Assembly: GCA_964017045.1 (NCBI GenBank)
Contig: OZ024794.1
Location: forward strand, 56,116,108-56,180,107
Reading direction: 5' to 3'
DNA: 64,000 nucleotides
Source of the DNA: Omphiscola glabra
Taxonomy: Eukaryota > Mollusca > Gastropoda > Lymnaeidae
Positions 37,151 to 49,312 of this stretch are shown one piece after another. The notes under the pieces are model-generated. The model was not told the origin of the DNA. It ran no database searches and saw only the letters and a program-made list of their open reading frames with translations. The stretch's first letter is position 1. Every line of letters starts with the position of its first letter. The translations under genes were made by a program, and so were the position numbers.

Positions 37151-37331
37151 TTTTTTTCAAAAAAAAACAAAAAAAAACAACCAACAAATCTACAAAAACG
37201 ATTATGAGGGAATTGAAAATTCAATTTTAAACTAGAAAAAGTGTATAATTGTGTTTATAATGCTTATATTTAGCCCCGGTGCAGTGCTCGTCTCCTTAGG
37301 TTAATGAGGACAACGTCAGATGTGAATCTTG

Positions 37332-37842
37332 AAAAGTATGTTGTAGAACCATTGAAAAGTATGTTGTAGAACCATTGAAAAGTATGTTGTAGAACCATTG
37401 AAAAGTATGTTGTAGAACCATTGAAAAGTATGTTGTAGAACCATTGAAAAGTATGTTTGTAGAACCATTGAAAAGTATGTTTGTAGAACCATTGAAAAGT
37501 ATGTTGTAGAACCATTGAAAAGTATGTTTGTAGAACCATTGAAAAGTATGTTGTAGAACCATTGAAATGTATGATGTAGAACCATTGAAAGGTATGATGT
37601 AGAACCATTGAAAAGTATGTTGTAGAACCATTGAAAAGTATGTTTGTATAACCATTGAAAAGTATGTTGTAGAACCATTGAAAAGTATGTTGTAGAACCA
37701 TTGAAAAGTATGTTTGTAGAACCATTGAAAAGTATGTTGTAGAACCATTGAAAAGTATGTTGTAGAACCATTGAAAAGTATGTTTGTAGAACCATTGAAA
37801 AGTATGTTGTAGAACCATTGAAAAGTATGTTGTAGAACTATT
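37332..37842. repeat. 23/24-bp minisatellite, about 22 copies
   Basis: The unit is gtatgttgtagaaccattga plus aaa, with a frequent one-base longer variant (gtatgtttg). Open minus-strand frames of up to 191 residues arise from it. Confidence 0.96.
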
Positions 37843-37850
37843 GATGTCTT

Positions 37851-39250
37851 GTAAGGTTTGCTAGAAACCAACGAGAAAATTCCGGGATTTCCGCCTTGAA
37901 TGCTACTGGTGACTTATGTAAAGTGCCAAGTGCTATTGATCAACACATAAAAAACCTAGACATTACACTACAACAAATTATGATTGGTCCAAAGCTCAGA
38001 CTTTGGCACACTTTGAGCAACGGCTGAGGTGTCTCATCATTCCGTGTCTCACCTGATGGAAATCGCAGGTCTCCCCAATGTATGTTATAAATGTTGACTT
38101 TCTTGAGGATTGGATTATACCATTTTTTTTTTAGATAAAGCGTACAACTAATAAAGATAACAAATGGAAATATAAACACTTTGGAAGAGAATAAGGGCAT
38201 TTTTATTCAATTGCAACCAAAAGCGCTTAAAATACTCTCCATTAATAGCTCTACTATCCAAACATCAGCTATTACTGACATGCGAGTACAAAAATCCCAC
38301 TAGTCCACCTATGGTAGAGAGTTTTGCTCAATAAAGGCATATTCCTTCCGTTTAAAATACAAAACACACAGACACACATATCAACTGGACTAAATATCTT
38401 TATAATGATAGCAATCTCACATATGTCTTTAAGCCCACCACTTAGGGGTTTTATATTATTACCCAATGCCACACTCCCTAAGCCAAAGTCATTATCTTTG
38501 TACTGGGAGTCCCAATACGTGTACACACAGACCTCCCAATACTTGTACACACGGACCTCCCAATACTTGTACACACAGACCTCCCAGTACTTGTACACAC
38601 AGATTTTAGAGTAAGTTTTTTTTACATTTTTTTCCTATTTGTTATAAACAATTGTCTCATAATTTGGAGTGGTTTCCTTGTAAAATTAATGTTATTAAAA
38701 CTTTTCAAAACGACATTCAAACTAGTAGAAGTTGGAGGATCGAGGAATCTGAGCAATCAATGCAGCATATGGAAGTATTGTTACCTAAGCATGGAATCGT
38801 CTTCAGGGGAAATCCCACCTATATTTAGCCAAGAGACGACCCGTCGTGTCAATTATGACGTCGTGACCCGAGTAGTTATTTACAAAATCAACCACCCTTA
38901 CATAGCCCGTGACGTCACATGTGCCGTTAACTTGTTGGTAAAGCGAAGTGTACCGGAAACTAACAAAGAACTCGGACTGACTTGAAAGTGAAATAATATT
39001 GTCAAGCCCCTAAGACATTCATCATTTTACTTTAAACACGCTAGTTTATCCCAGCATGCCCTGCATGACCACGTCTCTGTTGGACGACTAAGTAATATGT
39101 GCCTTTATGTGGGCACCAAATCATCGTTTTACCCATTCGCCCGTAAGTAAACAGTCAGGGGGAGATGACAAATATTACGCATACAAATTATCGCCCTCAA
39201 CCATCTAAAATAGAGAGAAGAAAAAAAAAACCGCGTAGCTTGATGTGAAG
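37851..39250. other. Intergenic; one 24-bp repeat, no gene seen
   Basis: A 24-bp repeat with four copies (cccaatacttgtacacac...) lies at 38508-38602. A 98-residue open frame at 38689-38985 has no recognisable family features, so I do not call it. Confidence 0.4.
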
Positions 39251-39378
39251 TGTCTTAGACTTGACAATCCGGACATCCAACAGAATTGTGGACACACCAG
39301 TGTTTGTACAGGTGAATTTGGGTGTGGCCTATCCTCCAAGAAGATGCTCTTGCAGTCGCAGTAAGGCCCACCCGGGGG

Positions 39379-39386
39379 TATATAAG
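39379..39386 (+). promoter_or_regulatory. TATA box of CBM14-like paralog B
   Basis: Canonical TATATAAG in cgggggTATATAAGacc, followed by a consensus donor (gtaagt at 39470) about 85 bases on. It matches the arrangement upstream of paralog A. Confidence 0.7.
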
Positions 39387-39407
39387 ACCTTTTTGAATCC
39401 ATCTGCG

Positions 39408-39469
39408 GTTAGAACTTTGCTGAAAAGCCACTGGTGGAACACCCATTGCGAAATAAGTAACATTTTACA
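39408..39469 (+). other. Likely 5' untranslated exon of paralog B
   Basis: Starts about 30 bases after the TATA box (inferred) and ends at the GTAAGT donor at 39470. The intron would end at tttcacag (39978), and the next exon contains the ATG at 40024. Confidence 0.5.
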
Positions 39470-40023
39470 GTAAGTATATTTTTCGTGAGTGGGGAAAAAT
39501 GGTTGAAAAAATTAAATAGACAAAGTAAATGTTCAATTTCTTCTTCATTCGAATGTGTGTTATTTAGTACCAGCAGTATTGATGCTGCAACTACTTGGCG
39601 TAGCTTTAGATATATTTCACCGTTGCTAAATATAGATATTTAAATTCTGTGGGTTTTTATTCTCTTGGAATTTATATTCGTAAACTGGATTTATTCGTTA
39701 CAATCAGTGAGAGAGTTTTCAATGTACAGTATCAAACAAGAATTATTCTTCAAGAAAGTAATATTTGTTTTTTTTTTAAATTGTTTAAACATTGTGTAAA
39801 TTAAAATTTATTGCTTAAAAAATATTGTCCTCTCTCGATTTTCACCGCATATCTGTGACTCCAGAAACATCTTCAATTTAACCGAAGTGGGAATTCTTCT
39901 CCGAAGAAGCTCAATGCGTTTTTGTTATAGATTCAAGGACATTATCACTCGAGTAACTCAGCCACTTTACTTTCACAGACAACAAAACAACAAAGAACTG
40001 AGACAAAAAAAAAAGAAGATACA

Positions 40024-43000
40024 ATGGGAGCAACAGCAATTTTCTCACTACTAACAGTAGCAGTTTTTGCTCAGTCAACTTTTGCCTATGAGCTTCTGTT
40101 GGGCGGCAGACCAGGTGAGTCATGAGTTCATTAAAAAAAATTTGTTAAGTGAATACCTTTATCTGTTTTAAGCGATAGATAACAAGAACATATTTTGTTC
40201 ATATTTGTTTGTTACTTGCTCGATTTTATACCCTAGAGATATATAGTATTCGATACCCTAGAGATATAGTATTTCATACCCTAAATATATAGTATTTCAA
40301 ACCCTAGAGATATAGTATTTCCTACCCTAGAGATACAGTATTTCCTACCCTAGAGATATAGTGTTTCCTACCCTAGATATATAGTATTCCATACTCTAGA
40401 GGTATAGTATTTCATAACATAAAGATATAGTTACTGCAATCAGGTAAGCAAAAGCTGCGCCTGGGGCAATTTTGGCGCCCTCTTCCCACAAAATTATAGA
40501 ATAATACACATATTATGACAAGTGACGATTTTGTTGCCCACTAAGATGGCGCCCGGGTCGCATGCCTCTTTCAGCCCCCGCCCCCTCCCCCTTTCGCAAG
40601 GCAAAACAACCGTAAAAAAAAAATATATATATTTTTTGAAAAGTTTAAACAATATTTTTATTTCCAAAATAGAGAAACTCGTGTAATGCTGTGGGGCGTG
40701 CAACTTTATTTAATGTTATGTATCATTCATTGTCCTGTCTCTATGGCCACATCATACATTCATTGTCCTCTCTCTGTGACCACATCATACTTTCATTGTC
40801 CTCTCTCTGTGACCACGTCATACTTTCATTGTCCTCTCTCTGTGACCACATCATACTTTCATTGTCCTCTCTCTGTGACCATATCATACTTTCATTATCC
40901 TCTCTATGACCACATCATACCTTCATTGTCCTCTCTCTATGACCCCATCATACTTTCCTACCCTAGAGATATAGTGTTTCCTACCCTAGATATATAGTAT
41001 TCCATAGTATTTCATTATCCTCTCTATGACCACATCATACATTCATTGTCTTCTCTATATGACCACATCATACATTGATTGTCCTCTCTCTATGACCACA
41101 TCATACTTTCATTGTCCTCTCTCTATGACCACATCATGCTTCCATTGTCCTCTCTCTATGACCACATCATACATTCATTGTCCTCTCTCTATGACCACAT
41201 CAAACATTCATTGTCCTCGCTCTATGACCACATCATACTTCCGTTTCCTCTTTCTATGACCACATCATACTATCAATGTCCTCTCTCTATGGCCACATCA
41301 TACTATCATTGTCTTCTATCTGACCACAGATTACAATGCTTTGTGCACTTCCCCTGAGAACAACCAGGTTGTTCCAATGCCTGCAAGTGCGTGTGACCTT
41401 TCGAAATACATCGTCTGCTGGAAAGGTCATTATGAATATTATTTTAACCTGCACTGACACGTTACAAATGATTCACACATACATTAGTATATTATGGGTT
41501 ATTCACACATACATTTGTGTCTTATGAGTTACTCACACACACATTTGTAGCTTATGAGTTACTCACACATACATTTGTATCTTATGAGTTACTCACACAT
41601 ACATTTGTGTCTTATGAGTTACTCACACACACATTTGTGTCTTATGAGTTACTCAAACATACATTTTTGTCTTTTGAGTTACTGTCGACAAACTGTTCAA
41701 TTAAATTTTATTTTGAGTACTTGAATAACAGACCTTCATCTTTCTAATATTAACAAAGCTAAAAAAACATAAAATTTAAATTACATTAATTATTAAAACC
41801 AAGTTTTTAATACGGGGTTTAGCAATTAAAACAATACAATGTTTTTAACTAGCGAAAAGACATTCCCCTTACAACATTCCTAAACAATCTAAAAATTTTT
41901 TTACATTTCCTTGTTTAAGATATTAAAATAAACCTTTGTTTAAAAAAAAATGGAAAATAATAAACTATGAATAATGAATCAATCTTGGCAATGATCAATT
42001 AGACTTAAAATGTAACAATCCTAAAATCAAAAAATATAATCACAATTAATGAAATATGATTTATTCCATGATATTTACATACATGCTCTACAATTTACAA
42101 ATAACAGGACAGGCAGCCGTTATAATGGACTGTCAAGTCAGCTATAGATTTAATAACAGAACAACCTGGTGTGACCTTAAAGAAAATGTTCCACTTCCAA
42201 ACGGATGTGTCGAGACCAGGCCCAAAACTCCAAGTAAGTTCATGTCATAGGTGCCCAAGTAATTCATGTCATTGGTGGTCAAGTAATTTCATGTCATTGG
42301 CGGCAAAATTGGAAAGTTGGTAGAACACAAGACATATACCGTCTGTCACGAGGTGACGATGGTATGGAAATCGCAGGACGAATCCACAAGGCCTGGGACT
42401 ATTCTTCTAGGATTATAAGCTGGTTCCCAACAGCAAATCGCCTCTCTCCACGCCGCTGGATAACCCCAAGGGAACATCATGTGAATGATACAGCTTGGCA
42501 CCATTGGCGTCGCAGGAGTTGTCGGAATGTTTCATTGTGTCAATGTTAACCGCCTTTTGGGAGTCCGTCTCCGGGTTTGAATTCAGAGTTTCCTTCTCTT
42601 AGATGAGTTGCCGTTAAAGGTTAACGAGTCCCATCCACCCGGGGTGCCGTCCAAGGTTAACGAGTCCCATCCACCCGGGGTGCCGTCCAAGGTTAACGAG
42701 TCCCATCCACCCGGGGTGCCGTCCAAGGTCAACGAGTCCCATCCACCCGGGGTGCCGTCCAAGGTTAACGAGTCCCATCCACCCGGGGTGCCGTCCAAGG
42801 TTAACGAGTCCCATCCACCCGGGGTGCCGTCCAAGGTTAACGAGTCCCATCCACCCGGGGTGCCGTCCAAGGTTAACGAGTCCCATCCACCCGGGGTGCC
42901 GTCCAAGGTTAACGAGTCCCATCCACCCGGGGTGCCGTCCAAGGTCAACGAGTCCCATCCACCCGGAGTGCCGTCCAAGGTTAACGAGTCCCATCCACCC

Positions 43001-45750
43001 GGAGTGCCGTCCAAGGTTAACGAGTCCCATCCACCCGGAGTGCCGTCCAAGGTTAACGAGTCCCATCCACCCGGGGTGCCGTCCAAGGTTAACGAGTTCC
43101 ATCCACCCGGGGTGCTGGTGATGTTTTTTTAATATTTATATTAGTAAAATAGTGAGACTATGCAAGCTTTCGGAACATGAATGTTAGTATAAATATGTTT
43201 CTTCCCCAGCTACATGTGATGAGAATGGTCCTGGATATATGGCTTTTCCAAACTCCTGCAAATATTACGTCTGGTGTGTACAAGGAGGCTACAACTACAC
43301 TCTGCCATGCCCCAAGTAGGTCACATTGATGTCTCTAATAGCGTTGTTAAATAATAGAACAGTTAACAGAAAAGGGTGTGATGTCATTGGAAGCACAGGG
43401 GAAAACAATGAATTAAAATCCCATTGATAACAGCCGCATGAACCGCTGTCGTATCATTAGGTGATGGCCGGCATAACTGGCTCAAATTTGAAGAAGGTTT
43501 TAAAAGTAAAAATCACATGTTTAAAATACATTTTAAAAAGTATAGCCGTGGCGTCCCTCTTCGTCCATATTAGTTTTACAATATAATTAGACCTATGTGT
43601 ATGTTGGCCCGCCCTTCTGCAAAGCCGCGATTTGCTAATTCATGAAATGCTGTTCGCTGACGATACCACCTTAACATCACACCGAGAAGAAGGTTTGGCA
43701 GCGGTTAGCTTATCGTCTCTCATACGCATGTAACGAGTTTGGAATGACCATAAGTCTACACTAAGAAATGTCATGACGCAAAAAGCCCAATTTCCTCCAA
43801 AAAAAACTATTGAGGGCCATAAGCTGTCAGTATTCGAGAATTTCACATACAGTATCCCATATTATAAGCCAACGGTAGTTTTAGACGTTATGAACTTTGG
43901 CAGGGAGAGAAATTCTTGTTAAAATTTGGTAAAGTAGATTAAATTTCTGTTTCCTTTTATTAATTGAAGCCTAAGATAGTTTAGATCAAACTTGAAATAT
44001 CAGATTATTAAATAGGGTTATGAATTACAACGGGGCTACTGTGTTATAAACATCAGTACAGGAGCTACACGCTCACCTCATCGCTTCTCATAATGGGGCA
44101 GATTAGAAGGGTTGAAGGAGGAGGGGGAAGGGGGCTGAGAGAGGCAAAATAACAAAGACGCGGTGTTATGCGGAGCTGGACCACAAGTAAACTGATCCAT
44201 GAATACATGCTCTTATTGTTTGATATTGCCATTGTGGTCAATCGATCGGGTTTATTTATACTAATTTATAGCATCTAAGAAAGTTTTTAATGGAATATTC
44301 CCATCTTTGATCTGAAAATACTAATCAACCGTAGAATTTCACTAAATGATAAGATCTGAAGGCAGGTGTGGAGAGATGGATGTCTACAAACTCACTAAAT
44401 GATAAGATCTGAAGGCAGAAGGGGGGGGATGGAGAGATGGCTGTCTACAAACTCCTTAAATGATAAGATCTAAAGGCAGGTGTGGAGAGATGGCTGTCTA
44501 CAAACTCCTTAAATGATAAGATCTGAAGGCAGGTGTGGAGAGATGGATGTCTACAAACTCACTAAATGATAAGATCGGAAGGCAAAAAGGGGTGGGGGAG
44601 AGAGATGGCTGACTACAACTCACCAAATGATAAGATCTGAAGGCATGTGTGGAGAGATGGATGTCTACAAACTCACTAAATGATAAGATCTGAAGTATAA
44701 AAAAAAAGGGGGGGGGGGGGAGAGATGGCTGTCTACAAACTCACCAAATGATAAGATCAAGTTAAACTCCAGAAATAATAACGATCGTTAAAAATAGTTT
44801 CTTAAATTTGTGTAGCCTGTATTTTTAAATTGCTTTTTTTTCTTCTAAACAATCTGAATCGTCTTGACAGATTGTCGTATTTCATTGCTCGACTTTTGAC
44901 ATGGGTCTACATCACGGATCCATACAGGAATCAGATGTTGGACTCTGAGTACGATGAGTGTAACAGGAAAGACCCGTACACCGTAAGTCGTGTTTTCACG
45001 TCATGTACTATTGTGTTGGAATCGGGCGGTACGGAGGCTAAGTAGTGTTTGTATGATATGTACAATAGTGTTGAATTCGGGCAGTAAGAAATGACAAGTT
45101 ATGGACTTTGACTTGTTTGTGTGGATGTTCTAACTTGGCCGCAATGGATTGATGGTTAGGTTATGGTTTACACGTTACATACTTATCACTAAATCAAAAT
45201 TCATTTTTTAAAAAAAATTTCTAAATATTCAATAATTCTATATATACATTTGCATATTATCAGTTTAGCGCATTTTCTAATAAAAAAGGTACCAATCTAT
45301 GTATTGTACCTTACATTTGTCGTTTAAATTATTTATAAATATTCGTCTTCAAGTAAAAAAGAAATCTTTGGTGTTCGTGGTCTGTCATCACAGATAACCC
45401 ACACCTAGTTACACCTAACGCTGGACTCAGACACCCCACACCATTAGTTACACCTAACGCTTTGGACTAACCAATTTCCTGTTCAGTTTATCAAGTCAAT
45501 TTCCAGACCCAGTTGTTACAAAGTAAACAAACAAACAAAGAAAGAAACAAACAAAGAAACAAACAAACAAAGAAACAAACAAACAAAGAAACAAACAAAC
45601 AAATAAACAAAGCTGTTACATTCGGTGTTTGTTCATAAATTGTTCTTGTTGATTGCTGATGCCATCGAAAGTCTGACCTTATTTTTAGACGTCTTTCTAC
45701 CATTTCAGATTGATGAGATTGAAGGAAGAACTACAACGCGCAGAGCTTAA
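40024..45750 (+). CDS. Secreted CBM14-like chitin-binding protein, paralog B
   Basis: Exons 40024-40114, 41330-41425, 42108-42233, 43210-43315, 44871-44982 and 45709-45750 (phases 1,1,1,2,0) encode 190 residues. Residues 1-21 are a signal peptide (MGATAIFSLLTVAVFAQSTFA). The first domain begins at Cys36 (YNALC) and keeps six cysteines (CDLSKYIVC, MDC, TWC, NGC). The second has CDENG, CKYYVWC, PCPK and DEC, but the position equal to ERC in paralog A reads LTW, so the fifth cysteine is missing. It ends KDPYT-IDEIEGRTTTRRA, comparable to KDGYT-EEQLRSGRR in paralog A. Promoter layout and intron positions are shared with paralog A. Introns are full of minisatellites; intron 3 holds a 36-bp array that could be an alternative terminal exon. 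Confidence 0.9.
40230..40440. repeat. About 23-bp repeat in intron 1 of paralog B
   Basis: Imperfect repeats of ccctagagatatagtatttc. A 53-bp piece (40341-40393) recurs exactly at 40954-41006 inside the next array. Confidence 0.9.
40722..41325. repeat. 33-bp minisatellite next to a 3' splice site, with an inserted foreign patch
   Basis: The unit begins attgtcctctctctatgacc and continues acatcatactttc. It is interrupted at 40954-41006 by 53 bases from the neighbouring array. The last copy (tcttctatctgaccacag) forms the acceptor of exon 2. Confidence 0.95.
41462..41690. repeat. 30-bp minisatellite, about 7 copies
   Basis: The unit begins cttatgagttactcacacat, in intron 2 of paralog B. Confidence 0.94.
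42603..43132 (+). repeat. 36-bp GC-rich array, 14 copies; possible alternative terminal exon
   Basis: The unit begins gtgccgtccaaggttaacga. An acceptor-like tccttctcttag ends at 42602. Joining exon 3 of paralog B (phase 1) there keeps the frame open through repeated VNESHPPGVPSK to a stop at 43130-43132. The recurring unit differences (GTT/GTC, GGG/GGA) are synonymous in this frame. No donor restores the phase needed for exon 4. The opposite strand is also open, so openness alone is weak evidence. Confidence 0.9.
44335..44755. repeat. About 53-60-bp repeat, 7 copies
   Basis: Blocks of aaatgataagatctgaaggc and ggagagatgg(a/c)tgtctac alternate with variable G runs. It ends 115 bases before the acceptor at 44870. 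Confidence 0.9.
45520..45612. repeat. (CAAA/GAAA)n tract
   Basis: Runs of aaacaaacaaagaaac in the last intron of paralog B, about 95 bases before the acceptor. Confidence 0.9.
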
Positions 45751-45840
45751 AGCCAAAATCACCGTGAACTCATTGTACATTCTTTTTTTTTATTTACAGT
45801 CAGCGATCAAATATTTTAATGCAAAAAAAAAAACGTGTAA

Positions 45841-45948
45841 AATAAATAACACAACAACAAAAACTGGTGAATTCGTGTGAACGTGGCTGCAGTCTTTTTT
45901 TGAAATCATAAAGCCAATGACACATTTTTTATACTTCAAAACAATAAA
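45841..45948 (+). terminator. Polyadenylation signals of paralog B
   Basis: AATAAA at 45841-45846 and a second near 45943, about 90 and 190 bases after the stop. Confidence 0.5.
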
Positions 45949-45983
45949 GATATTTTTTGTAAACTGAGTTATTGATCATTATT

Positions 45984-46165
45984 CGTGTTTTACGTCACTT
46001 TATGCTTTACGTCACTTTGTGCTTTACGTCACTTTGTGTTTTACGTCACTTTGTGTTTTACGTCATTTTGTGCTTTACGTCACTTTGTGCTTTACGTCAC
46101 TTTGTGCTTTACGTCACTTTGTGTTTTACGTCACTTTGTGTTTTACGTCACTTTGTGTTTATGTC
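45984..46165. repeat. 17-bp repeat, about 11 copies
   Basis: Units of tttgtgctttacgtcac with c/t variants. Confidence 0.94.
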
Positions 46166-46239
46166 ACTTTGACGTAGCCAGCAAATCTGTACATAATTTT
46201 TCTTTAATGTGGCTGCTCAATCTCTTTCACTCAGCATGT

Positions 46240-46430
46240 CTTCATGTGTATATGTGCGCATGTGATCCATGTGCGTACGTGAGAATGTGTGTATGTGATT
46301 ATTTTTGTATGTGTGAATATGTATATGTGAGCATGTGCGCATGTCATGCATGTACGTACGTGAGCATGTTTGTATGTGAGAATGTGAGCATGTGTGTGTG
46401 GGCATGTATTTATGTGAGTCTGTGAGTCAC
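46240..46430. repeat. TG/TGAGCATG-rich tract
   Basis: Irregular tgtgagcatg and tatgtg repeats, not coding. Confidence 0.75.
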
Positions 46431-46799
46431 TATAATTGTACGCTCAACCAAACTTCTAACTTCTTGGCCCATTGCTCTGTACACGAAAGAGGTTATATTA
46501 TTAATATGTGTCTTCTTAACATATGAATTTTTCAGTATGTGTGTGCAAAGTGTGTTTACAAAAATTTAAATATTGTCTTATAAATGTTCATTAATGATCT
46601 TCCATTTAATTTTTCTCTTGCTCTTGGTGCCGAGCATTGTCTAAGTCGAATTTAAATTAATAAATTATTTTAAGTGAATAGCTTCATTTAAGTTGGCCCA
46701 GTGCCGGGTGGAAACAATAAAGGTAAGTTGGAGAGAGGGTTTAGATTAGAATGTAGTTGAGAGGGGTTGATAGAGGTGAGTTTGGGTTGTGAGTGTGGG

Positions 46800-48110
46800 T
46801 AGTGAGTGTGGGTTTGGGGAAATAGGGGTTCAGGAGCTAGGAGATTAGCACGGGTTGAGAGGGCAGCTGGCCCAGTGAATGCGATGGGTGAGATGGGACA
46901 TTTCAAACACATGGTCGAAAGTAACTACACTGGACAACTCCCTGATTTATATAAGAGGTACATTGATGACGGCATTGGGGTCACCAATGTGGAGAGGAGT
47001 GAACTTGGCCCATTCATTAACTTTGGGGGATCCTTTCACCTCTCCATTAAATTCATATCTCTTGTCTCTGAGACCTCAGTCAACTTTTTGGATATTACAG
47101 TCCCCCTTCATAAGACAGCCTACTCACCTCCGCCTATTTTAAACCCACAGACAGCCACAGCTATCTACTCTACTATAAATCCTGTAAAGACTCTATTCCT
47201 TTTTCTCAATTACTTCGTCTTAGTCAACTTTGTCGGTCGGAGGATGACTTTTGGGACAAAGCACTTGAGATTATCAACTATTTCCGATGTAGGTCCTACC
47301 CAGGCGACCATTCTTTCATCAGCCCTTCAAAGGGTTAAGAATATTACCCGTGCTGATGTCTACAGGTCACGTCTGAGCAACAATGTTGACAGGGACCAAA
47401 CTTATTCTCACTTATCACCCTCACAATCTTATAGCGAAACGTTTTTCCCTTTAAAAAACGGTGCCATACTCCTCGCCGACACTGACATGCGTGACAGTTT
47501 CTCTTCCCCGCCTCTCATTGTTTTCAGATGTGATAAAAATCTTAGAGACCACCTAGTGCGCAGTCGCATCGACGCTGCCCCCTCCCACTTCGAGACCCAA
47601 CCATGTTGACGCCGTCGTTGCAACACTTGCCCTTTGGTCGTCCAGACTCAACACATACCCTTCCCTAAGGTCAGTTTTCAGATACTGGACGGTTTCCTTT
47701 GTACTAACCTTGACACCACATGGCATGCATGTCATGTTCGTATTCACAGCTTGAAATTTTGCCCGCGCCTTCCACGTCACGACCAATCGCAGTGGACTGA
47801 CTTCTCTTTTCTTTCCCCCTTTTTGACTCTATCTAAGCTCTCACCTACTTATTTTCTGTCACAATTCTTTTGCAACCTTTCGAATACTACTTCTCAATTA
47901 AGTGCTTGTGGATGGTACAAAGAGTCCTCACACCAACCAACGGATTATTTTATTTTATTTTTTCTGTTTGTTTGCTGACGAAGGCTTCCTACCGACTCGT
48001 TATTTTTTTTTTTTTGCGTTCCTTTTTTTCAGGTTTGACCATACTTTGTTTTACTCATATCCTTTTTAGGTATTCAAAAAAAAACAACTTATTTTCCTTG
48101 TATACAGCAC
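46800..48110 (+). pseudogene. Penelope-like retroelement, 5'-truncated
   Basis: An open frame to 47609 contains YKRYIDDGIGV (the catalytic YIDD box of Penelope-like reverse transcriptases), SVNFLDITV, and DKNLRDHLVRSRI, the conserved segment before the endonuclease region. Just beyond the stop and in other frames are CRRCNTCPLVV and TTWHACHVRIH, fitting the cysteine cluster leading into the GIY-YIG endonuclease, which is broken. The 3' tail (gctgacgaaggc, T-rich) matches the fragment at 17740-17850. The 5' half of the reverse transcriptase is absent and frames are disrupted, so it is not functional. Confidence 0.72.
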
Positions 48111-49312
48111 ATTTTCTTAAGCTCGTCAAACAAATTAAATTTTCTTCAAGGGCGCTATGTTTAAATATAAAAACATTATGTTTTCTAGGATAATATCCAA
48201 AACTATTCTATAAATCACCAAACAACATCAACATTGATTGAAATAAAGCAGAATGGTTTATTAACACCTAAAAACAACAACAACATAAGCTTTGCAAGGT
48301 TCAAAGTAATCAACATGACAGAATATTATCTCGTTAAAAGTGGTCAGAAAACTTTTTAATATTTCTACTCACGTCAATTTTTTGGAAGTCATAAATTATT
48401 TGTCAGTCACTAGCTATTTACTAATGTAGCGAGGTTGTATTTTTTTTTAAAATTGAGGATGATGAAGCTTAATTGCAATGATGACATTTAAAGCAAAGGT
48501 ATTTCAGGAATAAGTTTGTAATAAATTGAGTAAGCAATATAAAGATGGATACTAGCACAACCACGCCGGAAGAGCTAAAAAAAATCTGATTTATAAATAT
48601 GGACTACAAAAATGTCTAAGTCACGTGACTTTCCTGGCGCATGCGCACATAAAGTTGTCTATCAAACATTACTAGCGTTGCCATTTTTATTGTATGAACT
48701 GTTACACTTTTAGATTTGAGAACGACACTGGTGTAAGATACGCTTACACTGGTGTAAGATACGCTTAGATTGATGTAAGATACGCTCACAGCTCACAAAA
48801 GAGAGCTTATTGGCCTGGTGGGTAAATTGTAGCGGAATAATGAGTAGTTGATCACTGATAAATTTTGAAAGGAAAAAAACCATCAAAATCGCACAGAAAA
48901 TCACTCGCACGGGTATATTATATGACCTTATTTAAACGTTAAGCACAAGATACAATATATTGTAAGATGGACCGACTTTGTCATATTTGAGCATCAGTTA
49001 CACAAACAAGCCCAGCGCAAGATTAAGCAAGCAATGTCACTGTTAACAACGAATGGCATAATCCCCCAAAAGGGAAAAATTTGAAGATTGTGATGGACAT
49101 TCAGCCCCTGAGTTAGGAAATCTATTCCAGTTTTTGCTATTTATAAGTTGGGGTGGAAGTGGGGTGGTATGATAAATCTGTTATTGTTTGTCATTTCTTG
49201 CAACACAAACATATTTGACTTATTGACAGTTTTGTCCTACAAAGTGGAGTCTCGAGGCCTAAACACTATGTTCCTGATTTGTTAACTCGTTTGTCCAAAC
49301 TTCTCCACTAAA
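48111..49312. other. Intergenic; small tandem repeat, no gene seen
   Basis: A short repeat of acactggtgtaagatacgct (3-4 copies) lies near 48722-48787. The rest is AT-rich with no supported exon. Confidence 0.45.

Noticed and set aside
37270..37871. Minus-strand frames of 159-191 residues rich in Phe and Tyr
   Set aside because: Artefact of the 23/24-bp array.
38689..38985. 98-residue open frame
   Set aside because: No recognisable domain, no exon context and no support from neighbouring sequence.
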